A stretch of DNA of 44,976 nt from an uncultured Blautia sp. (lineage in GTDB: Bacteria; Bacillota_A; Clostridia; Lachnospirales; Lachnospiraceae), in assembly GCA_905209435.1 (NCBI GenBank), contig CAJLTE010000015.1, forward strand, positions 1 through 44,976, given 5' to 3'. The position numbers and the translations under genes were made by a program. Below, piece after piece: positions 7,340 to 16,538 of the stretch (position 1 is the stretch's first letter; the number at the start of each line of letters is the position of its first letter). The notes beneath the pieces were generated by a model, which worked only from the letters and a program-made list of their open reading frames with translations, searched no databases and was not told the origin of the DNA.

Positions 7340-9670
7340 ATGGCAGAGATGACCAAGAGTACAGAAGCAAAGAAAGACGAAATGCAGGTTGAGAAAGAGA
7401 AACTGGAATCTGTAAAGAAGGCAGATGCTGCAGTAAAGACTATGCACGATTTTACAAGTCCGGAGATACTTTATAAAGAACTGATAAACAGTGTCCTGAA
7501 GTATCATCCGTCAACAGATATCTCTATGATCGAGAAAGCATACAGAGTGGCAAGTGAGGCTCATGAAGGGCAGAAAAGAAAGTCCGGAGAGCCATATATT
7601 ATCCATCCTTTGTGTGTGGCAATCATTCTGGCGGATCTGGAGCTTGATAAAGAGACGATCGTGGCAGGCCTTCTTCATGATGCTGTTGAAGATACCTGGA
7701 TGACTTATGAGGAAGTAGAGAAAGAGTTCGGCTCAGAAGTCGCACTTCTTGTAGATGGTGTTACCAAGCTGGGACAACTGTCTTATTCTGCGGATAAAGT
7801 AGAAGTTCAGGCTGAGAATCTCAGAAAGATGTTCCTTGCCATGGCAAAGGATATCCGTGTTATCCTGATCAAGCTTGCAGACCGGCTTCATAATATGCGT
7901 ACTCTGCAGTATATGCGCCCTGAGAAACAGCAGGAGAAAGCTAGAGAGACCATGGATATCTATGCTCCGATAGCTATGCGTCTTGGTATTTCCAAAATCA
8001 AAGTAGAATTGGATGATCTGTCACTGAAGTATCTGAAACCGGATGTTTATTATGACCTGGTAGAGAAGATCGCTCTGAGAAAGAGTGACCGGGAAAAGTT
8101 TGTAGGTGCTATTGTAAAAGAAGTTAAGCAGCATATGGAAGATGCCAATATCAAAGCACAGGTAGACGGACGTGTGAAACATTTCTTCAGTATCTATAAA
8201 AAGATGGTCAATCAGGACAAGACTATTGACCAGATTTATGACCTGTTCGCAGTTCGTATCCTTGTGGATACCGTAAAGGATTGCTATGCTGCCCTTGGTG
8301 TTATCCATGAGATGTACAAACCTATTCCCGGAAGATTCAAAGATTACATTGCTATGCCGAAGCCAAATATGTATCAGTCTCTGCACACCACACTGATCGG
8401 ACCGAACGGGCAGCCTTTTGAGATTCAGATCCGTACCTTTGAGATGCACAAGACTGCTGAATATGGTATTGCAGCTCACTGGAAATATAAGGAATCTTCA
8501 GATGGCAAGGCTCCGGTAGGAAAAAGTGAGGAAGAGAAGCTGAACTGGCTGCGCCAGATTCTGGAGTGGCAGCGTGATATGTCTGATAATAAAGAGTTTA
8601 TGAGTCTTCTGAAGAATGACCTGGATCTTTTTGCAGATAGTGTTTACTGCTTTACTCCACAGGGAGATGTTAAGACATTGCCAAGTGGCTCCACACCTGT
8701 GGATTTTGCTTATAGTGTTCACAGTGCGGTTGGAAATAAAATGGTAGGCGCCCGTGTGAATGGCAAACTTGTTCCGATCGAATATCAGATCAAGAATGGA
8801 GACCGTATCGAGATTATTACATCTCAGAATTCTCAAGGACCCAGCCGTGACTGGTTGAAGCTGGTTAAGAGCACACAGGCGAAGAATAAGATCAACCAGT
8901 GGTTTAAGAAAGAGTTAAAAGAAGACAATATCCTTAAAGGCAAGGAAATGCTTGCACAGTATGCCCGTGCAAAAGGATTTAAAATCGTAAATTATAATAA
9001 GCCTCAGTATCTGGAGGTTGTTATGAATAAATATGGATTCCGCGACTGGGATTCTGTACTTGCAGCAATTGGTCATGGCGGACTGAAAGAAGGTCAGGTC
9101 TTTAATAAGCTGGTAGAGGCTTATGATAAAGAGAATAAGAAAGCCTTGACAGATGAGCAGGTGCTTGAAGCTGCATCTGAAACCCAGGAGAAACTGCATA
9201 TTGCCAAGAGTAAGAGCGGTATTGTGGTAAAGGGTATTCATGACGTAGCGGTTCGTTTTTCCAAGTGCTGTAATCCAATTCCAGGCGATGAAATTGTAGG
9301 ATTTGTTACAAGGGGACGTGGAATTACGATCCACCGTACAGACTGTATTAATGTGCTGAATATGTCTGAGACAGACAGAACCCGTCTGATCGAAGCGGAA
9401 TGGCAACAGCCTGACAACAAGGAAAAAGAGAAGTACATGGCTGAGATCCAGGTTTATGCAAATAACCGTACAGGACTTCTGGTTGATCTTTCCAAAATAT
9501 TCACTGAACGTAAGATTGACCTGAGAAGCATTAACAGCCGTACAAATAAGCAGGAGAAAGCAACAATCTCCATGAGTTTTGAAATCGGAAGTAAAGAGGA
9601 ACTGCGTTCCCTGATCGAGAAGATCCGTCAGGTAGAGAGCATCATTGATGTAGAGAGAACTACCGGCTGA
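7340..9670 (+). CDS. relA: Bifunctional (p)ppGpp synthetase/hydrolase Rel
   Basis: Rel makes and degrades the stringent-response alarmone. Domains run in the standard order: HD hydrolase (SGEPYIIHPLCVA, then LLHDAVEDT with the catalytic His-Asp and Glu-Asp), synthetase (GRFKDYIAMPKPNMYQSLHT), TGS (VYCFTPQGDVKTLPSGSTPVDFAY), helical region, a conserved-Cys zinc-finger segment (KCCNPIPGDEIVGF) and a C-terminal ACT domain. The basic RFKD loop and the intact HD site fit a bifunctional enzyme rather than a synthetase-only RelA. The start ATG at 7340 follows GGGAG closely; a GTG at 7313 is possible but adds a non-conserved leader. About 776 residues, a normal length. It sits 37 bases after apt. Confidence 0.96.
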   Translation: MAEMTKSTEAKKDEMQVEKEKLESVKKADAAVKTMHDFTSPEILYKELINSVLKYHPSTDISMIEKAYRVASEAHEGQKRKSGEPYIIHPLCVAIILADLELDKETIVAGLLHDAVEDTWMTYEEVEKEFGSEVALLVDGVTKLGQLSYSADKVEVQAENLRKMFLAMAKDIRVILIKLADRLHNMRTLQYMRPEKQQEKARETMDIYAPIAMRLGISKIKVELDDLSLKYLKPDVYYDLVEKIALRKSDREKFVGAIVKEVKQHMEDANIKAQVDGRVKHFFSIYKKMVNQDKTIDQIYDLFAVRILVDTVKDCYAALGVIHEMYKPIPGRFKDYIAMPKPNMYQSLHTTLIGPNGQPFEIQIRTFEMHKTAEYGIAAHWKYKESSDGKAPVGKSEEEKLNWLRQILEWQRDMSDNKEFMSLLKNDLDLFADSVYCFTPQGDVKTLPSGSTPVDFAYSVHSAVGNKMVGARVNGKLVPIEYQIKNGDRIEIITSQNSQGPSRDWLKLVKSTQAKNKINQWFKKELKEDNILKGKEMLAQYARAKGFKIVNYNKPQYLEVVMNKYGFRDWDSVLAAIGHGGLKEGQVFNKLVEAYDKENKKALTDEQVLEAASETQEKLHIAKSKSGIVVKGIHDVAVRFSKCCNPIPGDEIVGFVTRGRGITIHRTDCINVLNMSETDRTRLIEAEWQQPDNKEKEKYMAEIQVYANNRTGLLVDLSKIFTERKIDLRSINSRTNKQEKATISMSFEIGSKEELRSLIEKIRQVESIIDVERTTG

Positions 9671-9701
9671 TCCCGAAAAGGCTGACATAGAAAGGAATGA
9701 C

Positions 9702-10331
9702 ATGAAGAATTTAGAGTTACAGAAGTGTATATTGGGACCTGTATACACAAACTGCTATTTCCTTAAGAATAAAGAAACAGAAGAAGCGATCATCATAGAT
9801 CCTGCAGACTGTCCGGAGAAGATTGAACTGAAAGTTTCGCAGATGAATGCAAAGCCGGTGGCGATTCTGCTTACTCATGGGCATTTCGACCATATCATGG
9901 CGGCACAGGCAGTAAAAGAGAAATACAATATTCCGATTTATGCCTGTCGTCAGGAAGAGGAAATGCTTCGTGAGCCATCTGTTAATATGACCGCTCATTA
10001 TGGAAAGAACTGTTCCATTGTGCCTGATGTATTTCTGGAAGATCTGGATGTGATCAAACTGGCTGGTTTTTCTATTCAGATGATCCATACACCGGGACAT
10101 ACAAAAGGAAGCTGTTGTTATTATCTGAAGGATGAGGATGTGTTATTCAGCGGTGATACTGTATTTTACGGCTCTGTAGGAAGAACGGACTTTCCGGGCG
10201 GAAGTACAGCTGAGATTGTGCGAAGCCTGCATAAACTGGTAGATTCACTTCCTGAGGAAACAGAAGTTTTTCCGGGACATGATGCATCTACTACCATTGG
10301 TTACGAAAAGAGGTATAATCCATTTGTATAA
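9702..10331 (+). CDS. Metallo-beta-lactamase-fold hydrolase (glyoxalase II-like)
   Basis: This 209-residue MBL-fold protein has the binuclear metal motif THGHFDH near residue 59, followed by HTPGHTKGS, FSGDTVF and a final FPGHD, which together provide the usual His/Asp ligands. The length and motifs match the short glyoxalase-II-like group often annotated as hydroxyacylglutathione hydrolase. True glyoxalase activity is doubtful because these short Clostridial proteins lack the C-terminal helical substrate domain. It follows rel by 31 bases, and its last codons overlap the probable TTG start of hemZ by 8 bases, so translational coupling is likely. The specific substrate is unknown. Confidence 0.85.
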   Translation: MKNLELQKCILGPVYTNCYFLKNKETEEAIIIDPADCPEKIELKVSQMNAKPVAILLTHGHFDHIMAAQAVKEKYNIPIYACRQEEEMLREPSVNMTAHYGKNCSIVPDVFLEDLDVIKLAGFSIQMIHTPGHTKGSCCYYLKDEDVLFSGDTVFYGSVGRTDFPGGSTAEIVRSLHKLVDSLPEETEVFPGHDASTTIGYEKRYNPFV

Positions 10332-11799
10332 AATAGGCATTCTGTTTGAGAACAGAGAATTTGAACATGATGTTTATGAATTGATCAAAGCGTTTTATCC
10401 CGAAGCGGAGATCCATACTCTTTATGAAAATGATGAAGCAGAGTATGACCTCCGCTTCCGTGTGGAACGGGAAAATGACAATTATATTATAAAATATGAA
10501 AGAGCAGAGGAAAAGGGTGTGGTTTCCGCTGAAGTCATCACAGATGAAATAAAAGATGCCCATGCTCTGAGAAAAGAGAATAAGGATTCTATCAAATATG
10601 CATTGTATCAGCTTCTGGTAAAGCTTACAGGCAGAACTCTTCCGTGGGGAAACCTGACTGGTATCCGTCCTGCCAAGCTGGCAATGGGAATGATCGAATC
10701 CGGAATGAAGAATACAGAAGTAGCACAGGAGATGCGGGAGAAATATCTGGTAAGCCCGCAGAAAACAGCACTTGCCATTACCATTGCAAACAGAGAAAGA
10801 GAAATTCTGAAAGACATTGACTATGAGAATGGATACAGTCTTTATATTGGAATCCCATTCTGTCCAAGTATCTGTCTGTACTGTTCTTTCAGCTCTTATC
10901 CGTTGAAAGTATGGGAGAAGAGAACAGATGAATATGTAGAAGCTCTTTGTAAAGAAGTGAGAGAGACTGCTCTTATGATGAAGGGCAGAAAGCTGGATAC
11001 TATTTATATTGGCGGGGGTACTCCGACCACATTGCTTCCGCATCAGATCCGTAAGCTGCTGGACACAGTGGGAGAGTCTTTTGGATTTGAAGGACTGGCA
11101 GAATTTACGGTAGAAGCCGGCAGACCGGACAGCATCACACGTGAGAAACTGGAGGCGATCCGTGAATATCCGGTAACAAGAATTTCTGTAAATCCGCAGA
11201 CCATGAATCAGGAAACCCTGGACATTATTGGACGTAAGCATACTGTAGACCAGACAAAAGAAGCCTTTCATTTGGCAAGAGAACTGGGATACGATAACAT
11301 CAATATGGATCTGATCGTAGGCCTTCCGGGTGAGGATATTCATATGGTAGAGCGTACTCTTGAGCAGATCCGTGAACTGGCTCCGGACAGTATTACCGTG
11401 CATTCTCTGGCAGTCAAGCGTGCTGCTAGATTAAATATTTTCAAAGAGAAATATCAGGAGATGTCTTTTGAGAATAATCAGGAGATCATGGATCTGACCA
11501 TGAAAACTGCATATGAGATGGGCATGGGTCCATATTATCTGTACAGACAGAAGAATATGAAGGGAAATTTTGAAAATGTTGGCTATGCAAAGGTTGACAA
11601 AGCCGGAATTTACAATATACTGATTATGGAGGAAAAACAGCCGATCATTGCATTGGGTGCTGGTGGTTCTTCCAAGCTGGTCTTTGACCATGGCAAAAGA
11701 ATCGAACGTGTGGAGAATGTAAAGGACGTTTCCAATTATATTTCCCGCATTGATGAGATGATCGGGAGAAAACGGACAGCAATAGCTACCTGGCTGTAG
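10324..11799 (+). CDS. hemZ: Oxygen-independent coproporphyrinogen III oxidase-like radical-SAM enzyme HemZ
   Basis: HemZ belongs to the HemN-like radical-SAM family that decarboxylates coproporphyrinogen III in anaerobic heme synthesis. The cluster motif CPSICLYC (C-x3-C-x2-C) is followed by the SAM-site glycines IYIGGGTPT, and LPGEDIHM further on is also typical. A family-specific N-terminal domain of about 175 residues (YKIGILFENREFEHD) precedes the barrel. I choose the TTG at 10324, about ten bases after AAAGAGG and overlapping the stop of the preceding hydrolase; an in-frame ATG at 10279 would lie deep inside that gene. This gives 491 residues. Actual heme synthesis in this organism is not evident here, and HemW-like or other roles remain possible. 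Confidence 0.88.
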   Translation: MYKIGILFENREFEHDVYELIKAFYPEAEIHTLYENDEAEYDLRFRVERENDNYIIKYERAEEKGVVSAEVITDEIKDAHALRKENKDSIKYALYQLLVKLTGRTLPWGNLTGIRPAKLAMGMIESGMKNTEVAQEMREKYLVSPQKTALAITIANREREILKDIDYENGYSLYIGIPFCPSICLYCSFSSYPLKVWEKRTDEYVEALCKEVRETALMMKGRKLDTIYIGGGTPTTLLPHQIRKLLDTVGESFGFEGLAEFTVEAGRPDSITREKLEAIREYPVTRISVNPQTMNQETLDIIGRKHTVDQTKEAFHLARELGYDNINMDLIVGLPGEDIHMVERTLEQIRELAPDSITVHSLAVKRAARLNIFKEKYQEMSFENNQEIMDLTMKTAYEMGMGPYYLYRQKNMKGNFENVGYAKVDKAGIYNILIMEEKQPIIALGAGGSSKLVFDHGKRIERVENVKDVSNYISRIDEMIGRKRTAIATWL

Positions 11800-11816
11800 G
11801 ATGTGGAGGTAACACT

Positions 11817-12410
11817 TTGAATACAGTACAAAAGACAGCAGCGGGCTCGCAGGAGAGAATTCTGGAGTTTGACCTTGCTTCTGAACTGCATCATGGAATG
11901 TTGGTAAGTAATCTTGCTTATGCAGTTGCTGAGGAGATGGGTCTGCCTCATGAACAGTGCTATGAGCTTGCAATAGCGGGAATACTCCATGACATAGGAA
12001 AGCTGAAGCTGACAAGTTATATTAACGGGCAGGAACAGGATCCTCTGGTAATTGAGGAACTGAAATATGTCCGTATGCATTCTACATTGGGATATGAGGA
12101 ACTGAAAGGACAGGGATATTCAGACTTTGTATTGGAGAGTATCCTGTACCATCATGAGAATTATGATGGCAGCGGATATCCGTCCAATAAGGCAGGGGAT
12201 GATATTCCCATAGGTGCGCGGATTCTCAGAGTCTGTGATGTATATGCGGCATTGATCACTGACAGGCCATATAGAAAGGGTTTTGACATTTCTACGGTCA
12301 TGGAACTGATGATCGATGAAGTGAAGAATTTTGATATGCAGGTTTTTCTTGCATTTCAGAGAGTGGTCCATAATGGAGACGAACAGAATTTTGATAAAAC
12401 AAAACTTTGA
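11817..12410 (+). CDS. HD-GYP-type phosphohydrolase
   Basis: A 197-residue stand-alone HD domain with the HD-GYP hallmarks: His26, His58-Asp59 in LHDIGK, His88, the signature HHENYDGSGYP at 112-122 and then CDVYAALITDRPYRKG. Such proteins commonly hydrolyse cyclic di-GMP or related nucleotides; the signature is complete here, but no sensory or receiver domain is attached. It starts with TTG, eight bases after GGAGG, 17 bases after hemZ and 10 bases before hisS, so it belongs to the same operon. Sharing a transcript with rel places two nucleotide-second-messenger hydrolases together. The substrate is inferred, not shown. Confidence 0.82.
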   Translation: MNTVQKTAAGSQERILEFDLASELHHGMLVSNLAYAVAEEMGLPHEQCYELAIAGILHDIGKLKLTSYINGQEQDPLVIEELKYVRMHSTLGYEELKGQGYSDFVLESILYHHENYDGSGYPSNKAGDDIPIGARILRVCDVYAALITDRPYRKGFDISTVMELMIDEVKNFDMQVFLAFQRVVHNGDEQNFDKTKL

Positions 12411-12420
12411 GGAGGACAAC

Positions 12421-13677
12421 ATGGCATTAAAGAAGAAACCGGTAACCGGTATGAAAGACATTTTACCAAAAGAGATGGAAATCCGTAATTATGTGATGAA
12501 CATGATCCGTGAAACATACGGCACATTTGGATTTTCATCTATAGAAACACCGTGTGTAGAGCACATTGAGAATCTTTCCAGCAAACAGGGCGGAGAGAAT
12601 GAAAAACTCATCTTCAAAATCCTGAAACGTGGAGAGAAACTGAAACTTGCAGAAGCAGAGACAGAGAGTGATCTGGTTGATTCCGGACTTCGCTACGACC
12701 TGACTGTACCGCTTTCCAGATACTACTCCAACAATGCCAACGAGCTTCCGGCTCCGTTTAAGGCACTTCAGATGGGAAATGTGTGGAGAGCAGACAGACC
12801 TCAGAGAGGACGTTTCCGTCAGTTTATGCAGTGTGATATCGATATTCTGGGTGAGCCGACTTATCTGGCTGAGATTGAACTGGTTCTGGCTACCACAACT
12901 TTACTTGGCAAACTGGATTTTCACAACTTTACCATCCGTATCAATGATAGAAAAATATTAAAGGCAATGGCCCAGTACAGCGGATTCCCGCAGGAGAGCT
13001 TTGACACTGTATTTATCATTCTGGACAAGATGGACAAGATCGGTCTGGAAGGTGTTGCAGAAGAACTGGAGAAAGAGGGATTTGCAAAAGAGAGCATCGA
13101 TACTTATCTTGGACTCTTCAAAGAGATCACTTCCGATATCGAGGGTGTCCGTTATTGCAAAGAGAAGTTAAAAGATGTTCTTGATCCGAAGGTTGCAGAG
13201 GACCTTGAGACAATCATTTCTACAGTAGATTCTGTTAAAACTGCAGACTTTAAGATGTCCTTTGACCCGACTCTGGTACGTGGAATGTCCTATTATACAG
13301 GTCCGATCTTTGAAATTTCCATGGATGAGTTCGGTGGCAGCGTAGGCGGCGGCGGACGTTACGATGAGATGATCGGTAAATTCACCGGAAATAATACGTC
13401 CGCATGTGGTTTCTCCATCGGATTTGAGAGAATCGTAATGCTTCTTCTTGAGAGAAATTATGAAATCCCGACAAAGAATGGCAAGAAAGCATATCTCGTT
13501 GAGAAGAATATGCCGGCTGACAAGATGCTGACAATCCTGAAACAGGCTCAGGAAGAGCGTAATGCGGGAACACAGATCAACATTTCTATCATGAAAAAGA
13601 ACAAGAAATTCCAGAAAGATCAGATGACTGCTGAAGGATATACAGAGTTTGTAGAGTTCTTCAAAGACAGAATGTAA
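12421..13677 (+). CDS. hisS: Histidyl-tRNA synthetase
   Basis: HisRS charges tRNA-His. The 418-residue class II enzyme has motif 2 (RADRPQRGRFRQFMQCDIDILG region), the HisA-like SPTLVRG equivalent FDPTLVRGMSYYTG, the GGGRYDEMIGKF loop, and motif 3 in CGFSIGFERIVMLL. Its C-terminal anticodon domain appears short compared with typical HisRS. The ATG at 12421 is preceded by TGAGGAGGACAAC; an upstream in-frame ATG overlaps the HD-GYP gene and is not credible. It is the last gene before a terminator. Its position upstream of aspS is conserved in Firmicutes. I found no T-box in its leader, consistent with its location inside an operon. Confidence 0.94.
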   Translation: MALKKKPVTGMKDILPKEMEIRNYVMNMIRETYGTFGFSSIETPCVEHIENLSSKQGGENEKLIFKILKRGEKLKLAEAETESDLVDSGLRYDLTVPLSRYYSNNANELPAPFKALQMGNVWRADRPQRGRFRQFMQCDIDILGEPTYLAEIELVLATTTLLGKLDFHNFTIRINDRKILKAMAQYSGFPQESFDTVFIILDKMDKIGLEGVAEELEKEGFAKESIDTYLGLFKEITSDIEGVRYCKEKLKDVLDPKVAEDLETIISTVDSVKTADFKMSFDPTLVRGMSYYTGPIFEISMDEFGGSVGGGGRYDEMIGKFTGNNTSACGFSIGFERIVMLLLERNYEIPTKNGKKAYLVEKNMPADKMLTILKQAQEERNAGTQINISIMKKNKKFQKDQMTAEGYTEFVEFFKDRM

Positions 13678-13691
13678 TGATCTGACAGTAA

Positions 13692-13729
13692 TAGCAGGCG
13701 GATAAAATCATCCGCTTTGCTACTTTTTG
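13692..13729 (+). terminator. Terminator after hisS
   Basis: TAGCAG-GCGGAT-AAAATC-ATCCGC-TT-TGCTA followed by CTTTTTG, starting 15 bases after the hisS stop. Confidence 0.75.
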
Positions 13730-13736
13730 ATAATCG

Positions 13737-13759
13737 AATAACTGCGAAAAACAGTTATT
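13737..13759 (+). other. Second hairpin downstream of hisS
   Basis: AATAACTG and CAGTTATT form a perfect 8-bp stem with a 7-nt loop (CGAAAAA). There is no proper T-run after it; it could back up the terminator or belong to the aspS leader. I see no T-box features in the remaining spacer up to aspS. Confidence 0.4.
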
Positions 13760-13875
13760 TCTTCAAATTGATAATAGCTATTAAGCCAAACTCCAATAAA
13801 TACAGTGTAATGTACTGATGTTGATGGAGGAAATAGTTGTATTAATATAGAAAAGCATGAAAAGAGGAAAAAAAC

Positions 13876-15672
13876 ATGGCTGAAAGTATGCAGGGATTGC
13901 ACAGAACATGCCGATGTGCAGAAGTGACAAAGGAAATGATCGGCAAAGAAGTTGTCCTTATGGGATGGGTTCAGAAGGCACGAGATAAAGGCGGAATCAT
14001 CTTCGTAGATTTAAGAGACCGTTCCGGAATTATGCAGCTGATCTTTGAGAATGGCAGCATTGATGAAGAAGGATTTGTAAAAGCCGGTAAACTCAGAAGT
14101 GAATTCGTAATCGCAGTAACCGGTGTAGTAGAAGCAAGAGGCGGCGCTGTTAATAAGAATCTGGCAACTGGTGAGATCGAGCTTCGCGTAAAATCTCTTC
14201 GTGTTCTGTCTGAGGCAGAGGTACCTCCGTTCCCGATCGAAGAGAACAGCAAGACAAAGGATGAGATCCGTCTGAAATATCGTTACCTTGACTTAAGAAG
14301 ACCTGATCTTCAGAAGAACATTATGCTTAAGAGCAAAGTTATGATGCTCACAAGACAGTTCTTTGCAAAAGAAGGATTCCTTGAGATTGAAACACCAATG
14401 CTCGGCAAGAGTACACCGGAAGGGGCAAGAGATTATCTGGTACCATCCCGTGTCCATCCGGGACATTTCTATGGTCTGCCACAGTCACCGCAGCTGTACA
14501 AACAGCTTCTGATGTGTTCAGGTTATGACCGTTATATCCAGATCGCAAGATGTTTCCGTGACGAGGACCTTCGTGCAGACAGACAGCCGGAGTTCACACA
14601 GATCGATATGGAGCTTTCTTTCGTAGATGTTGATGATGTTATTGATGTAAACGAGAGATTCCTTGCATATCTGTTCAAAGAAGTACTTGATATTGATGTG
14701 AAACTTCCGATCCAGCGTATTACATGGCAGGAAGCTATGGACAGATTCGGTTCTGATAAACCGGATATGCGTTTCGGAATGGAACTTCATGACGTAAGTG
14801 ATGTAGTGAAGAACTGTGGATTCGGTGTATTTACTTCTGCACTGGAGAACGGCGGAAGCATTCGCGGTATTAATGCAGAAGGACAGGGCGCTATGCCGCG
14901 TAAGAAAATTGACAAACTGGTTGAGTTTGCCAAAGGATACGGCGCAAAAGGTCTTGCATACATTGCAATTGCTGAAGACGGAACAAGAAAATCTTCTTTT
15001 GCTAAATTCATGACAGATGAAGAGATGGATGCTCTTGTAGCTGCTATGGATGGTAAGGCAGGAGACCTGCTTCTGTTTGCAGCAGACAAGAAGAAACTGG
15101 TTTATGATGTACTTGGTGCACTTCGTCTGGAACTTGCAAAACAGATGGATCTGCTTGACAAGAATGAATATCGTTTTGTATGGGTAACAGAATTCCCGCT
15201 TCTTGAGTGGAGTGAAGAAGAAAACCGTTTCACAGCAATGCACCATCCATTCACAATGCTTATGGAAGAGGATCTTCCACTTCTGGATACAGATCCTGGA
15301 AAAGTTCGTGCAAAAGCATACGATATCGTATTAAACGGTAATGAAATCGGTGGAGGAAGCGTCAGAATCCATCAGGATGATATTCAGGAAAGAATGTTTG
15401 AAGCACTTGGCTTTACAAAAGAAGCTGCCCATGAGCAGTTTGGTTTCCTTCTGGATGCATTCAAATACGGAGTTCCGCCTCACGCTGGACTGGCATACGG
15501 ACTTGACCGTCTGGTAATGCTTATGGCTAAAGTTGACAGTATCCGTGACGTAATCGCATTCCCTAAGGTTAAAGATGCTTCCTGTCTGATGACTCAGTCT
15601 CCGAGCCGTGTAAGTGAGGATCAGTTAAAAGAACTGGAACTGGAAGTAAGACCGGAGGAAGTAACTGAATAA
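13876..15672 (+). CDS. aspS: Aspartyl-tRNA synthetase (bacterial type)
   Basis: The 598-residue class II enzyme has the bacterial AspRS layout: an N-terminal OB anticodon domain (GWVQKARDKGGIIFVDLRD near residues 31-49), the catalytic domain with motif 1/2 regions (FLEIETPMLGKSTPEGARDY, PQSPQLYKQLLM, ARCFRDEDLRADRQPEFTQID), the bacterial GAD insertion in the middle, and motif 3 (GLAYGLDRLVMLM). Discrimination between tRNA-Asp and tRNA-Asn cannot be read reliably from sequence alone. The ATG follows AAAAGAGG. It has its own spacer of about 200 bp behind a terminator, so it probably has its own promoter, though I could not pick one confidently. The following transporter gene begins 3 bases after its stop. 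Confidence 0.95.
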   Translation: MAESMQGLHRTCRCAEVTKEMIGKEVVLMGWVQKARDKGGIIFVDLRDRSGIMQLIFENGSIDEEGFVKAGKLRSEFVIAVTGVVEARGGAVNKNLATGEIELRVKSLRVLSEAEVPPFPIEENSKTKDEIRLKYRYLDLRRPDLQKNIMLKSKVMMLTRQFFAKEGFLEIETPMLGKSTPEGARDYLVPSRVHPGHFYGLPQSPQLYKQLLMCSGYDRYIQIARCFRDEDLRADRQPEFTQIDMELSFVDVDDVIDVNERFLAYLFKEVLDIDVKLPIQRITWQEAMDRFGSDKPDMRFGMELHDVSDVVKNCGFGVFTSALENGGSIRGINAEGQGAMPRKKIDKLVEFAKGYGAKGLAYIAIAEDGTRKSSFAKFMTDEEMDALVAAMDGKAGDLLLFAADKKKLVYDVLGALRLELAKQMDLLDKNEYRFVWVTEFPLLEWSEEENRFTAMHHPFTMLMEEDLPLLDTDPGKVRAKAYDIVLNGNEIGGGSVRIHQDDIQERMFEALGFTKEAAHEQFGFLLDAFKYGVPPHAGLAYGLDRLVMLMAKVDSIRDVIAFPKVKDASCLMTQSPSRVSEDQLKELELEVRPEEVTE

Positions 15673-15674
15673 AG

Positions 15675-16433
15675 ATGGAGCTTACAATTCAGACATTTCT
15701 GATTGTGTGCCCGTTAGTGTTCCTTGCAGGACTTGTTGATTCTATCGCAGGCGGTGGAGGTCTGATCTCCCTGCCTGCATATTTGCTTGCAGGGGTTCCT
15801 ATGCATAATGCCATTGCGACCAATAAGCTGTCTTCTGCCACAGGAACAGCAATTTCCACAGCGCGCCTGTGTAAGAATAAGTTTGTTGACTGGGGACTGG
15901 CATTGCCGTGCGTTTCCATGGCTCTTGTGGGCTCTTTTATAGGTGCACATCTTGCACTTCTTGCCAGTGACAAAATATTGAAGGGAATGTTGATTCCGGT
16001 ACTTCCGGTCGTGGCCTTTTATGTATTAAAAAAGAAAAATCTGGATGATAACAGTGGTGTAGAAATTTCCAGAAAGAAACAATGGCTGCTCTGTGCGGTA
16101 TGTTCTCTGGCAGTTGGCTGCTATGATGGATTTTATGGACCCGGAACAGGGACATTTCTTCTGATTTTGTATACAGGAGTTGCAAAGCTTCCTGTTGCAA
16201 AAGCTTCCGGAACTATGAAGCTTGCAAACCTTTCTTCAAATATTATGGCATTATTCGTATTTCTGTTCAGTGGAAAGATTATTGTAATTCTGGGGCTTGC
16301 GGCCTCTGTTTTTTCTATTGCAGGTCATTATGTGGGATCTGGAATGGTAATGAAAAACGGAAACAGGATCGTCAGACCGATTATTCTGATTGTGCTGGTA
16401 TTATTGTTTATTAAAATCATAACGGGTATGTAA
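15675..16433 (+). CDS. TSUP/TauE-SafE family membrane permease
   Basis: A 252-residue hydrophobic protein with the TSUP N-terminal signature FLAGLVDSIAGGGGLISLPAYLLAGVP and the second-half counterpart CYDGFYGPGTGTF, both diagnostic of the sulfite/organosulfur exporter family (PF01925). About seven or eight membrane helices are visible. Family members move sulfite, sulfoacetate or other small anions, but the substrate here is unknown. It begins only 3 bases after aspS, with its ribosome site GGAGGAAG inside the end of aspS, so it is probably co-transcribed with aspS. A bidirectional terminator follows. Confidence 0.88.
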   Translation: MELTIQTFLIVCPLVFLAGLVDSIAGGGGLISLPAYLLAGVPMHNAIATNKLSSATGTAISTARLCKNKFVDWGLALPCVSMALVGSFIGAHLALLASDKILKGMLIPVLPVVAFYVLKKKNLDDNSGVEISRKKQWLLCAVCSLAVGCYDGFYGPGTGTFLLILYTGVAKLPVAKASGTMKLANLSSNIMALFVFLFSGKIIVILGLAASVFSIAGHYVGSGMVMKNGNRIVRPIILIVLVLLFIKIITGM

Positions 16434-16452
16434 ATAAGAATTGAAAACAATT

Positions 16453-16507
16453 ATAAAATAAAAAGACCATTTTTGTGTATCAGTACAGAGTGGTCTTTTT
16501 ATTTTAT
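16453..16507. terminator. Bidirectional terminator between convergent genes
   Basis: ATAAAATAAAAAGACCA (16453-16469) is perfectly complementary to TGGTCTTTTTATTTTAT (16491-16507). The A-run on one side and T-run on the other suit both the TSUP gene and the convergent lipoprotein gene. Confidence 0.9.
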
Positions 16508-16538
16508 AAAAATGTATTATCATTGTGTGGACAGATAA

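Noticed and set aside
12331..12420. Longer N-terminus for hisS
   Set aside because: It overlaps the HD-GYP gene, and a strong ribosome site directly precedes the ATG at 12421.
13678..13875. T-box riboswitch before aspS
   Set aside because: No T-box bulge sequence or specifier-loop structure was found; only two simple hairpins.
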